From positions 1 through 64,000 of the forward strand of contig NZ_JALKBD010000005.1 of NCBI RefSeq assembly GCF_023015905.1: DNA of 64,000 bases, given 5' to 3'. The position numbers and the translations under genes are program-made. The stretch's first letter is position 1. Every line of letters begins with the position of its first letter. This DNA is from Arenibacter sp. F20364 (lineage in GTDB: Bacteria; Bacteroidota; Bacteroidia; Flavobacteriales; Flavobacteriaceae). The notes below the pieces were generated by a model. The model saw only the letters and a list, made by a program, of their open reading frames with translations, made no database searches and was not told where the DNA came from. Below are positions 1-7,732 of this stretch, piece after piece.

Positions 1-287
1 GTTTCTTATTTGCAACTTTGAGCACAAAGGAAAACCAAAGGTAATCCTGTCGAGGTCACAACAAGCAAGAAACCACGTCTTTAAGGCGTGGTTCTTTGTT
101 TTATGGAAAAAGCCAAACACAGTTTGAGGTTTTGGAATAAAATAAAGAAACTGCAGCGATAGCTGTGGGGTTTCTTATTTGCAACTTTGAGCTCAATGGA
201 AAACCGCAGGTACTCCTGTCGAGGTCACAACAAGCAAGAAACCACGTCTTTTTTAGACGTGGTTCACTGTTTTATGGAAATAGCCAA
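1..287. repeat. two direct copies of a ~115-bp hairpin-bearing repeat, period 169 bp
   Basis: Two related units begin at 1 and 170, both opening with the same 20-plus bases and both carrying a core near GTCGAGGTCACAACAAGCAA. Each ends in a hairpin with arms AACCACGTC and GACGTGGTT. In copy 1 the loop-proximal pairs differ (TC facing GG) while in copy 2 they are perfect, so the stem is preserved although the sequence changed. A second short dyad (GAAAC...GTTTC, about 147-174) lies between the units. One frame of each unit can be read as a short tail ending VEVTTSKKPRL followed by a stop; similar tails are known after small flavobacterial genes such as GIY-YIG family ones, so this may be the decayed 3' end of a gene left of the window. 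That link is from memory and uncertain. Confidence 0.6.
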
Positions 288-430
288 ACGAAAAATCTAT
301 AGGAAATATGAGGCTGTACATTAATGTAGCCTATTTATATTCCAATATTATCAAGCCTATCACGCTTCCCAATTATTGAAAAAAAACCAAACCATCCACC
401 ATTCTTAAAAAAATAAATATCTTGCGTCAT

Positions 431-880
431 ATGGGAATATTCGACTTTAGAGATCCAAGTAAAAGAAAAAAAAAGGAAGCTACCATAATTATTCAGTGCG
501 ACCCTAATGAAATAAGAATAAATAATACATCCATTAGTTTTCCAACTAGCTACAAAATTATAAAAGGTATTTTGGGTGATGCCACGCGGATCGAACCTAT
601 TAAACAAACCAAAAACAGTATATACCTCTGGGATGAACTGGGCATTTATTGCTCTTGCCCCGACCCGGAAAAGATGTTGATGCTCCTTCTCGTTGAGGAC
701 AACAGATACGGACTTGGACACCAACCCAAGAGCAACTTTACTGGAAAAGTTTTAATAGATGGCGAAGCTATGGAGATCACGCTGGATAAAGTAGGCCAGG
801 ACCGCCCATATATTATAAGGTCCGTTATCAAAGAAAATAAGCAAGTGGCAATAGCTATTGGATGGAACCCCGGTGTATAA
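431..880 (+). CDS. small hypothetical protein, possibly DUF7738-like
   Basis: This 149-residue soluble protein begins MGIFDFRDPSKRKKK and has no signal peptide or membrane segment. The upstream in-frame TTG at 422 is possible, but the ATG at 431 gives a more natural start. After a basic N-terminus come alternating short beta strands and a YLWDELGIY segment. That layout reminds me of the DUF7738 family of small orphan or immunity-type proteins, but no catalytic motif is visible and the assignment is weak. It stands alone between the left-edge repeats and the nap operon, so its neighbours say nothing about function. An antisense frame over 335-724 is less convincing because the sense frame has better amino-acid composition. 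Confidence 0.55.
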   Translation: MGIFDFRDPSKRKKKEATIIIQCDPNEIRINNTSISFPTSYKIIKGILGDATRIEPIKQTKNSIYLWDELGIYCSCPDPEKMLMLLLVEDNRYGLGHQPKSNFTGKVLIDGEAMEITLDKVGQDRPYIIRSVIKENKQVAIAIGWNPGV

Positions 881-1144
881 AAATTAACCTCAGCAAAAGG
901 AAGTAAGCCTAATTACTTTGCAAATTGGGGTTTTAAGTTGCTACTCCTTTATTATTTACAATAGTCTGGTTTAAGTATTGAATACATTAAATCCAACCAA
1001 TGGGAATGTATTAAATCTATATTATCTTTTTATCATATCAACAACTTTTGACTCATTTATTTAGGGAATGTCTTTTAATTTTTGTTAAATTAATGGTGAA
1101 ATTATCAAAGAAGATTAAATCCCCTTGTTAAAACTGAATTTAGT

Positions 1145-1381
1145 ATGCCCATTAAAAGTTACCTAGCCCTGTCTATATCGGGCAGAAAAGAAGAGTTGAT
1201 GACCGCATTGAGAAATCTTCATCAATGCGAAGTTGTTCCTGCCAAAAATCAAGACGTTCTTGCACTGGTAACCGACACGCCCAACGAAAAAGAGGATGAT
1301 ATTCTCAAAGAAAAAATTGAAGCCCTGGACAGCCTCAAATTATTGTCTCTGGTCTCTGGTTTTGATACACCTCATAATTAA
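1145..1381 (+). CDS. napD: NapD-type chaperone for periplasmic nitrate reductase
   Basis: This 78-residue protein begins MPIKSYLALSISGRKEEL and has the length, charge pattern and ferredoxin-like alternation of strand and helix expected for NapD. NapD proteins bind the Tat signal peptide of NapA in the cytoplasm and hold it back until the molybdenum cofactor is inserted. The gene lies six bases upstream of napA, which supports translational coupling and this role. It is the first gene of the operon; the roughly 260 bases before it are AT-rich, but no convincing FNR-type operator or exact TAnnTTTG element was found there. The sequence is diverged from the proteobacterial protein, so position contributes much of the confidence. 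Confidence 0.8.
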   Translation: MPIKSYLALSISGRKEELMTALRNLHQCEVVPAKNQDVLALVTDTPNEKEDDILKEKIEALDSLKLLSLVSGFDTPHN

Positions 1382-1387
1382 TATACT

Positions 1388-3715
1388 ATGAACAAATCTG
1401 CAACAAATAGAAGAAGTTTTATCAAAAAAATGGCCATGATGTCCGCAATGACGGCTGCTTCATCCATGTTTCCAGGAATTTTGTTTGCAAATGAACAGGA
1501 AAAGGGCATTCCTGAAGATGCTAATTTAGATTGGAAAAAAGGCCCCTGTAGGTTCTGTGGCGTAGGGTGTGGCATACTCGTAGGCACTGAAAACGGAAAG
1601 GCCGTTGCCGTGAAAGGAGATCCAAATTCTTCCGTAAATAAAGGACTACTTTGTGTAAAAGGATATCACCAGATTATGTGCATTCAGTCCAAAGACCGAC
1701 TTACCCACGCCTTGGTCAAGAAAAATGGCAGTTATGTTAGGACGCCTATCAATGACGCCTTGGACCTTGTAGCTTCCAAAATGAAGGAAACAATCACTAA
1801 TCATGGTAAGGATTCCGTAGCCATGTACACCTCTGGACAATCCACCATTCCAGAAGGTTATATAGCCTCCAAATTAATGAAGGGAGCTATAGGGACGAAC
1901 AACTTGGATTGCAATGCGCGATTGTGCATGGCAAGTGCCGTGACGGGCTTCTTGACCAGTTTTGGCGCAGATGAACCAATGGGCTGTTATGAAGATATTG
2001 ATCATGCCGATTATTTTGTCACCTGGGGCAACAATATGGCCGAAATGCACCCCGTATTGTTCTCCCGAATGTTGGAGCAAAAAGCACTTCGCGGTGCTAA
2101 AATTATTGATTTTGCCACAAGAACAACGCGCTCAAGTACGGCATCGGACAGATCTATTCTTTTTGAACCCCAAACCGATCTAGCGGTTGCCAATGCCATA
2201 TGTTATGAGATTATCAAAAATGGTTGGGTAAATAGATCCTTTGTTGAAAAGCACTGCAGTTTTAGCAAGGGGCTCACCGATATGGGATATGGTCTGGAAG
2301 ACCATTATGAATTTACGGATAAACCACAGAAAATAGACTTCGAAGCTTACAAAGAGTTTTTGAAGGATTACAGTCCGGAATTGGTTGCCAAATATTCCAA
2401 AGTATCCGTAAGGGACATTAAATATTTAGCTTCCATATACGGTGATCCAAATATCAAGGTAGTTTCTTATTGGTGTATGGGTATGAACCAACACACAAGG
2501 GGAACTTGGATAAACAACCTAGTATATAATATTCATTTACTGACCGGAAAAATTTCGCAACCTGGAAATGGCCCGTTTTCCTTAACTGGTCAACCCTCCG
2601 CTTGCGGAACCGCCCGTGAGGTGGGAACTTTTACCCATAAATTACCACACGGAGTTGTCACCAACCAAGAAGACAGGGAAATGGCTGCAAGAATTTGGAA
2701 AGTTCCCGTTGAAAATATTCCATCCAAACCCACCTATCACGCAACGGAAATGTTTAGGGCAGTAGATAGAGGGGATATCAAGTTTATATGGGTCCAAGCC
2801 ACCAACCCACTGGTTTCACTGCCAAAGACCAGTCGTTATCGTCCAGGGATGGAAAAGGAATCCTGTTTCGTTGTTGTTTCGGATGTGTTTCCAACGCCTA
2901 CCTCGGATGTCGCTGATGTAATTCTTCCAGCGTCCTGGCATATTGAAAAAGGAGGACTTTATGGCAACTCTGAAAGAAGAACCCAGTATTGGGACAAAAT
3001 GGTGGAAGGTCCAGGTGAAACTACACCAGATGCTTGGATGTTTATAGAGGTGGCAAAACGAATGGGATATGGGGATCTCTTTCCTTACAGCAAAGAAAAT
3101 CACGTGGAGGAAATATTCAATGAATACAGACAGTTTCACGAAGGCGCCAAACATGGCATGGCACCATTGGAAGTTCTGAAAAAAGAATCCGGTGTTATAT
3201 GGCCGTATGTAAATGGAAAATCAACCCAATGGCGATTTAACGCAAAATATGATCCCGCTTGTTCCAACGGGGAAGACTTTCATTTTTATGGCAAACCGGA
3301 TGGAAAAGCTGTGATATGGCAACGTCCATTTGAAGAAGCCCCGGAAAAGCCGGATCAAGAATATCCATTCTGGTTAAATACGGGACGTGTAATTGAACAC
3401 TGGCATACTGGATCCATGACCCGAAGAATACCAGTCTTACATCAAGCTATGCCCAATGCCTATGTGGAATTTCATCCTGATGATGCGAAGACTTTGGGAA
3501 TAAGAAATGGCGAAAATATCAAAATAACCTCCCGTAGGGGCTCTTGTAATCTGCCCGCTTCCATAAATGAAAGAGGGTTGCCCACCAAAGGGCAAATATT
3601 TGTTCCTTTTTTCGATGAAAATATGCTTATCAATGACGTGACACTCGATGCTTTTTGCCCTATTTCCAAAGAACCGGATTACAAGAAATGCGCTGTTAAA
3701 GTAGAAAAAGCATAG
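1388..3715 (+). CDS. napA: periplasmic nitrate reductase catalytic subunit NapA
   Basis: NapA reduces nitrate to nitrite in the periplasm at a molybdenum bis-MGD centre. The 775-residue product opens with a twin-arginine signal (NRRSFIKK at 7-14, hydrophobic stretch to about residue 34). The mature N-terminus carries the [4Fe-4S] ligands Cys54, Cys57, Cys61 and Cys89. Cys180, in the segment CNARLCMASAV, matches the cysteine that ligates molybdenum in NapA. The C-terminal third has the molydopterin dinucleotide-binding layout (LNTGRVIEHWHTGSMTRR, then EFHPDDAKTLGIRNGE). It is a little shorter than the E. coli enzyme of about 828 residues. It follows napD closely and is separated by three bases from the NapB-like cytochrome gene. 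An assimilatory role is unlikely given the Tat signal and cytochrome partners. Confidence 0.95.
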   Translation: MNKSATNRRSFIKKMAMMSAMTAASSMFPGILFANEQEKGIPEDANLDWKKGPCRFCGVGCGILVGTENGKAVAVKGDPNSSVNKGLLCVKGYHQIMCIQSKDRLTHALVKKNGSYVRTPINDALDLVASKMKETITNHGKDSVAMYTSGQSTIPEGYIASKLMKGAIGTNNLDCNARLCMASAVTGFLTSFGADEPMGCYEDIDHADYFVTWGNNMAEMHPVLFSRMLEQKALRGAKIIDFATRTTRSSTASDRSILFEPQTDLAVANAICYEIIKNGWVNRSFVEKHCSFSKGLTDMGYGLEDHYEFTDKPQKIDFEAYKEFLKDYSPELVAKYSKVSVRDIKYLASIYGDPNIKVVSYWCMGMNQHTRGTWINNLVYNIHLLTGKISQPGNGPFSLTGQPSACGTAREVGTFTHKLPHGVVTNQEDREMAARIWKVPVENIPSKPTYHATEMFRAVDRGDIKFIWVQATNPLVSLPKTSRYRPGMEKESCFVVVSDVFPTPTSDVADVILPASWHIEKGGLYGNSERRTQYWDKMVEGPGETTPDAWMFIEVAKRMGYGDLFPYSKENHVEEIFNEYRQFHEGAKHGMAPLEVLKKESGVIWPYVNGKSTQWRFNAKYDPACSNGEDFHFYGKPDGKAVIWQRPFEEAPEKPDQEYPFWLNTGRVIEHWHTGSMTRRIPVLHQAMPNAYVEFHPDDAKTLGIRNGENIKITSRRGSCNLPASINERGLPTKGQIFVPFFDENMLINDVTLDAFCPISKEPDYKKCAVKVEKA

Positions 3716-3718
3716 AAT

Positions 3719-4435
3719 ATGAAAAAGAGACTGGGTATCATATCATTGTTTGTAATCATCTTTATAGCCTTTATTATTACATGGAACTATAGTTACCTAG
3801 AAGGGCTGGAGGAGGCGGACATCCCTACTTATGACACTCCCACTGGAAATTTCATTCCCGCAGAGGGTGGTGTTTTTAAGCGATTTAACAATGCCGGTCA
3901 TGATTTTTCGAATATGCCTATAGACGAAAATCATCAGCGCTCACTTGACAGCTACTATGATAACAGAGCCTATCACGGCGCACCTCCAAGTATACCACAT
4001 CCAGTTGCAAAAGATCGTAGTCTAGGAGGGAACACCTGCCTGCAATGCCATCAGAATGGAGGATTTGTAGAGAAATTTAATGCCTACGCCCCTGTAACCC
4101 CACATCCGGAATTGATAAATTGTCGCCAGTGCCATGTTGCCATAAAAACCAATAATACGTTTCGGGAATTTGCTTTCACCAAAGTACAGGCTCCAGAGGT
4201 AGGGGTTGGTGCCAACAATGCTATGCCAGGAAGTCCGCCAATGATTCCGCACCAATTACAGATGAGGGAAAATTGTATTACTTGTCATTCCGGCCCCAGC
4301 GCCCCTAAAGAAATAAGAGTTTCGCACCCGGAACGCATTAATTGTAGGCAATGCCATATACCTATATCAAATGAAAAACAACAGATGGATGCAAGTACCT
4401 TCCTAAGACAATTCAACAATTCCTATGAAGAATAA
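3719..4435 (+). CDS. napB: NapB-like cytochrome c with four haem motifs (tandem NapB)
   Basis: NapB hands electrons to NapA and normally carries two c-type haems. This 238-residue protein has one N-terminal hydrophobic segment (residues 5-21), acting as signal or anchor, and four CxxCH motifs at 107-111, 135-139, 186-190 and 209-213. They form two similar halves. Each has a PPxIPH segment (89-94 and 173-178), a CxxCH, a further PHPE or SHPE histidine, and then INCRQCH. In known NapB the PPxIPH-type histidine and the one before the second haem are axial ligands, so each half looks like a complete dihaem unit. The gene follows napA by three bases and overlaps the next gene by 11. The NapB identity is good; the tandem duplication is read directly from the sequence. 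Confidence 0.85.
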   Translation: MKKRLGIISLFVIIFIAFIITWNYSYLEGLEEADIPTYDTPTGNFIPAEGGVFKRFNNAGHDFSNMPIDENHQRSLDSYYDNRAYHGAPPSIPHPVAKDRSLGGNTCLQCHQNGGFVEKFNAYAPVTPHPELINCRQCHVAIKTNNTFREFAFTKVQAPEVGVGANNAMPGSPPMIPHQLQMRENCITCHSGPSAPKEIRVSHPERINCRQCHIPISNEKQQMDASTFLRQFNNSYEE

Positions 4436-5054
4436 AACCCTTATATATTGTTTGATATTCCTGTTCATTCTAGGATTCTGCTCTTGTAAAGAAGACGGGG
4501 AATATCACTCCATTAAAGACAAAATTGAGAATGAAGGCAAGCCTTACCACGGAAAGCTTACCTCTGATCAATTATTAATGGATTCCGAATTAATTGAAAT
4601 TACAGCAGGGGAACATACCTTTTGGATACCCGAAAGAAAGGGACAAATAAAATCATTTGCATGTACAGAGTGCCACAACAGGCCAGTAGCACAAATGAAG
4701 GGCCTGGAAGGGCAAAAGGCGCACTGGGACGTAAAATTAAACCACGCCAATAGCGAGATGATGGACTGTACCACTTGCCATAATGGAGAGGACATGAACA
4801 ATCTACGTTCCCTAACAAACCAAAACATAGATCTAAACCTTAGTTATAAGCTCTGCGCCCAATGCCACTTTAGTCAGTTCGAAGACTGGAAAGGAGGTGC
4901 ACACGGTAAAAAAGTAGCGGGCTGGGCCCCACCACGCGCCTCAATGACCTGCGTAAATTGCCATAATCCGCACAGTCCAGGTTTTGAAAAAAGATGGCCA
5001 GTACAATTTAATACTCAAAAAGCCATAGAGCGTAAAGAAGGTTTGGATCATTAA
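4425..5054 (+). CDS. tetrahaem c-type cytochrome, probable lipoprotein
   Basis: This 209-residue protein has an N-terminal hydrophobic segment ending GFCSCKED, where Cys21 could be lipidated although the lipobox is weak. Four CxxCH motifs lie at 80-84, 115-119, 144-148 and 176-180, with extra histidines (Gly-Ala-His160, Asn-His107, Pro-His183) as candidate axial ligands. It does not look like NapC, which has a longer N-terminal anchor and a characteristic haem spacing. It probably relays electrons in the periplasm between the membrane quinol oxidase or Fe-S protein and the NapB-like cytochrome. It starts inside the end of the preceding gene (11-base overlap) and stops nine bases before the next, so it is part of the same operon. 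Its family was not identified with certainty. Confidence 0.8.
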   Translation: MKNKTLIYCLIFLFILGFCSCKEDGEYHSIKDKIENEGKPYHGKLTSDQLLMDSELIEITAGEHTFWIPERKGQIKSFACTECHNRPVAQMKGLEGQKAHWDVKLNHANSEMMDCTTCHNGEDMNNLRSLTNQNIDLNLSYKLCAQCHFSQFEDWKGGAHGKKVAGWAPPRASMTCVNCHNPHSPGFEKRWPVQFNTQKAIERKEGLDH

Positions 5055-5063
5055 AAATAAAGT

Positions 5064-6185
5064 ATGAGCGATAATAAAAAATGGTATTCCCTAGACCTCG
5101 GTCAAAATAAGCAAAAAGAGGCGACTGCATCCTGTGGATGCGGTAAGACCGAAGGAAGCTGCAATAGCCAGAAAACGGAACTTAGTGCCGACGAATTTTA
5201 CGAGGCCGCCATAAATGCATCCATTGGAGAAGAAAGACACAGGGATGGTTTTGAGCAAGTTTTTGACGTGAAGATGGATCGCAGAACTGCCTTTAGAAAA
5301 TTAACGGCAAGTCTTCTTATTGGAGCCGGTGCCGTTAGTACTTCTTGTAGTGCAGTAATTGACAATAAAACAAAGGAAAAAGCCCAAATTGATTGGGAAG
5401 AGCAGTTTAAGGGCAACTATAAGTTGATGACCGATGAAGAGAAACAAGGTACCATTAATAGGCTTATGCGATCGTATGAATTACGAACAGGTAAGAATAT
5501 TAGTATGACCGCGGAAAATGCAGAAGAGGATGTTCTCTTTGGATACGCCTTTAACATTTCAAAATGCCAAGGTTATATGAACTGCGTGAGTGCCTGTGTG
5601 GAGGAGAATAATCAGGATAGGAATTCACAAATGCAGTATATCCGCATCCACGAAATGAAAGATGGCCAAGGGTTTAAGTTTGATAATGCCGATGACAATT
5701 ACTATCACGAAGTTCCAGCAGAAGGTCATTTTTATATGGGCACCCAGTGTTTCCATTGTGATAACCCTCCTTGTGTAGAAGTATGCCCTGTACAAGCTAC
5801 TTGGAAAGAGGAAGACGGTCTTGTCGTAATTGATTATGATTGGTGTGTAGGATGTCGCTATTGTATGGCAGCCTGTCCTTATGATGGAAGACGGTTTAAC
5901 TGGAGTAAACCTGAAGTCCCGGAAAATGAAATCAATAAAAACCAACACTACCTTGGAAATAGGATGCGCAAAAAAGGAGTGATGGAAAAGTGTACTTTTT
6001 GCGTACAACGCTCCAGAAAAGGGAAGAATCCGGCATGTGTTGAAGCTTGTCCGACCGGAGCCCGAATTTTCGGAAACCTATTAGACCCAAATAGTACGAT
6101 ACGGTGGGTATTGGCAAATAAAAAAGTCTTTAGGCTCAAGGAAGATCTAGGAACAGAACCTAAGTTCTGGTACTTTATGGATTAA
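5064..6185 (+). CDS. NrfC/DmsB-like Fe-S electron-transfer protein with extended Tat signal
   Basis: The 373-residue protein carries 15 cysteines in the four-cluster pattern of DmsB, NrfC and PsrB: C168, C174, C178; C229, C232, C237, C241; C261, C264, C267, C271; C310, C313, C325, C329. In the first motif the expected second cysteine is Tyr171, so that site may hold a [3Fe-4S] cluster. About 70 residues precede a twin-arginine signal (DRRTAFRKL at 72-80, then a hydrophobic stretch). This layout matches the extended Tat domain (TIGR04519 type) known from Bacteroidetes molybdopterin and 4Fe-4S proteins. Cysteines near residues 24-33 in the extension are unusual. It likely takes electrons from the NrfD-like protein encoded next and passes them to the cytochromes. 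Confidence 0.87.
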   Translation: MSDNKKWYSLDLGQNKQKEATASCGCGKTEGSCNSQKTELSADEFYEAAINASIGEERHRDGFEQVFDVKMDRRTAFRKLTASLLIGAGAVSTSCSAVIDNKTKEKAQIDWEEQFKGNYKLMTDEEKQGTINRLMRSYELRTGKNISMTAENAEEDVLFGYAFNISKCQGYMNCVSACVEENNQDRNSQMQYIRIHEMKDGQGFKFDNADDNYYHEVPAEGHFYMGTQCFHCDNPPCVEVCPVQATWKEEDGLVVIDYDWCVGCRYCMAACPYDGRRFNWSKPEVPENEINKNQHYLGNRMRKKGVMEKCTFCVQRSRKGKNPACVEACPTGARIFGNLLDPNSTIRWVLANKKVFRLKEDLGTEPKFWYFMD

Positions 6186-6274
6186 CAAATAAATAGCGTA
6201 TCCATGTAAAGCATTTGGATAGCAATGCTCGGAAAAACATAGGATTCTCAGCCATTTGATTAAAGCAAAATATA

Positions 6275-7510
6275 ATGGGAAGATTTAAAGTATTAAAAAG
6301 TTTGGTCATCGATAGTTTGGACACTATTACGAAGGGGTCTAAAAAGTATCATATCTGGATGGGGTTTCTGACACTGGTAATGCTTATAGGAATGTATTGT
6401 TATTCCATTCAGTTAGACGAGGGACTTAGTGTTACGGGAATGTCCGATCGTGTTAGCTGGGGTCTGTATATTTCCAATTTCACCTTTTTAGTAGGGGTAG
6501 CGGCCGCAGCCGTAATGCTCGTAATGCCCACGTACGTACTAAAGGATATAGATTTTAAACAAGCCGTGCTCATAGGGGAAGGATTGGCCGTAGCCGCATT
6601 GATAATGTGTTTGGCATTTGTAGTTGCCGATATGGGCGGGCCATCCGTACTTTGGCATATGATACCAGGCATTGGTGTATTTAATTTCCCGAATTCCATG
6701 CTTACCTGGGACGTTATCGTTTTAAACGGATACCTGTTCATTAATATTTCCATCCCATTTTACATTCTTTTTAGGCACTATCAAGGTAAGGAAGCCCAGA
6801 AAAAAGTATATGTCCCGGGAGCCGTACTATCGGTTTTTTGGGCAGTTGGTATACACCTTGTAACGGCTTTCCTTTATCAAGGGTTACAAGCTCGCCCATT
6901 TTGGAATAATGCCCTCTTAGGTCCTCGCTTCTTGGCTTCAGCTTTTGCGGCCGGACCGGCATTGATAATTTTAGTTTTGGCAGTTATCCGTTCTTTTACA
7001 GCTTTTAGAATAGAGGATAAAACTATAAAAAAGATTGCCATGATCGTTACCGTAGCGGCACAGATAAATTTGATAATGCTAGCCTCAGAATTGTTTAAGG
7101 AATTCTATGCACCCACCCATCACAGCGAAAGTGCCTATTATCTTTTCTTCGGATTGCACGGCAAGAACGCCTTACTTCCTTGGATTTGGACAGCAATTCC
7201 GTTAAATATTCTGGCCACTGTAATTCTAACTTTTGGTAAGTTTAGAAATAATCTGAAAGTTTTGTATTTCTGTTGCTTTATCCTTTTTGCCGCAATTTGG
7301 ATTGAGAAAGGTTTTGGTCTAATTGTCCCAGGATTTATTCCTGGACCTTATGGCAAAATAGTGGAATACCTACCAACCAAAATTGAAATAGGCGTTACCA
7401 TAGGAATTTGGGCATTGGGAGCATTTGTCTTTACTATACTTGCCAAAACTGCCATAGGTATAGAGTTGGGGGAATTGCGGTACAAAAACAAAAATTCTTC
7501 CGACTCATAA
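6275..7510 (+). CDS. NrfD/PsrC-family membrane quinol oxidoreductase subunit
   Basis: This 411-residue integral membrane protein has roughly nine to ten hydrophobic helices and begins MGRFKVLKSLVIDSLDTITK. Features typical of the NrfD/PsrC/HmcC group are an early WGLYISNFTFLVGVAAAAV helix and a VADMGGPSVLWHM segment before a TWDVIVLNGYL helix. Such proteins oxidise (mena)quinol and pass electrons to a periplasmic Fe-S partner, here presumably the protein encoded upstream. An 89-base gap separates the two genes, larger than elsewhere in the operon. With no NapC, NapG or NapH in sight, this is the best candidate for the quinol-oxidising step of nitrate respiration. Whether it moves protons cannot be told from sequence. 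Confidence 0.88.
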   Translation: MGRFKVLKSLVIDSLDTITKGSKKYHIWMGFLTLVMLIGMYCYSIQLDEGLSVTGMSDRVSWGLYISNFTFLVGVAAAAVMLVMPTYVLKDIDFKQAVLIGEGLAVAALIMCLAFVVADMGGPSVLWHMIPGIGVFNFPNSMLTWDVIVLNGYLFINISIPFYILFRHYQGKEAQKKVYVPGAVLSVFWAVGIHLVTAFLYQGLQARPFWNNALLGPRFLASAFAAGPALIILVLAVIRSFTAFRIEDKTIKKIAMIVTVAAQINLIMLASELFKEFYAPTHHSESAYYLFFGLHGKNALLPWIWTAIPLNILATVILTFGKFRNNLKVLYFCCFILFAAIWIEKGFGLIVPGFIPGPYGKIVEYLPTKIEIGVTIGIWALGAFVFTILAKTAIGIELGELRYKNKNSSDS

Positions 7511-7732
7511 AAGCTAAATTTAGAACTTTAATAATTGATAGTGAATTTTTACAATCAATGTTGAACAGTTCCTTATCAAGCAGTAATTCCTGTATATAAT
7601 TAAAATTGGTCCTTTAGTAATTAACCCTATTAAACAGCTTCTCTATTGAGAATTAAAAGATCTGGCTCAAATACCAGATTATTATACTATATTACCCCAA
7701 ATACCATTAAATTTCAATTTTATTTGTAATTT

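Noticed and set aside
335-724. leftward open frame of 129 codons over the small orphan gene
   Set aside because: It overlaps the sense gene at 431-880, is full of Phe and aromatic runs typical of antisense reading, and has no recognisable family.
1030-1144. FNR-type operator before napD
   Set aside because: The only candidate has the wrong half-site spacing (three rather than four bases) and one mismatch.
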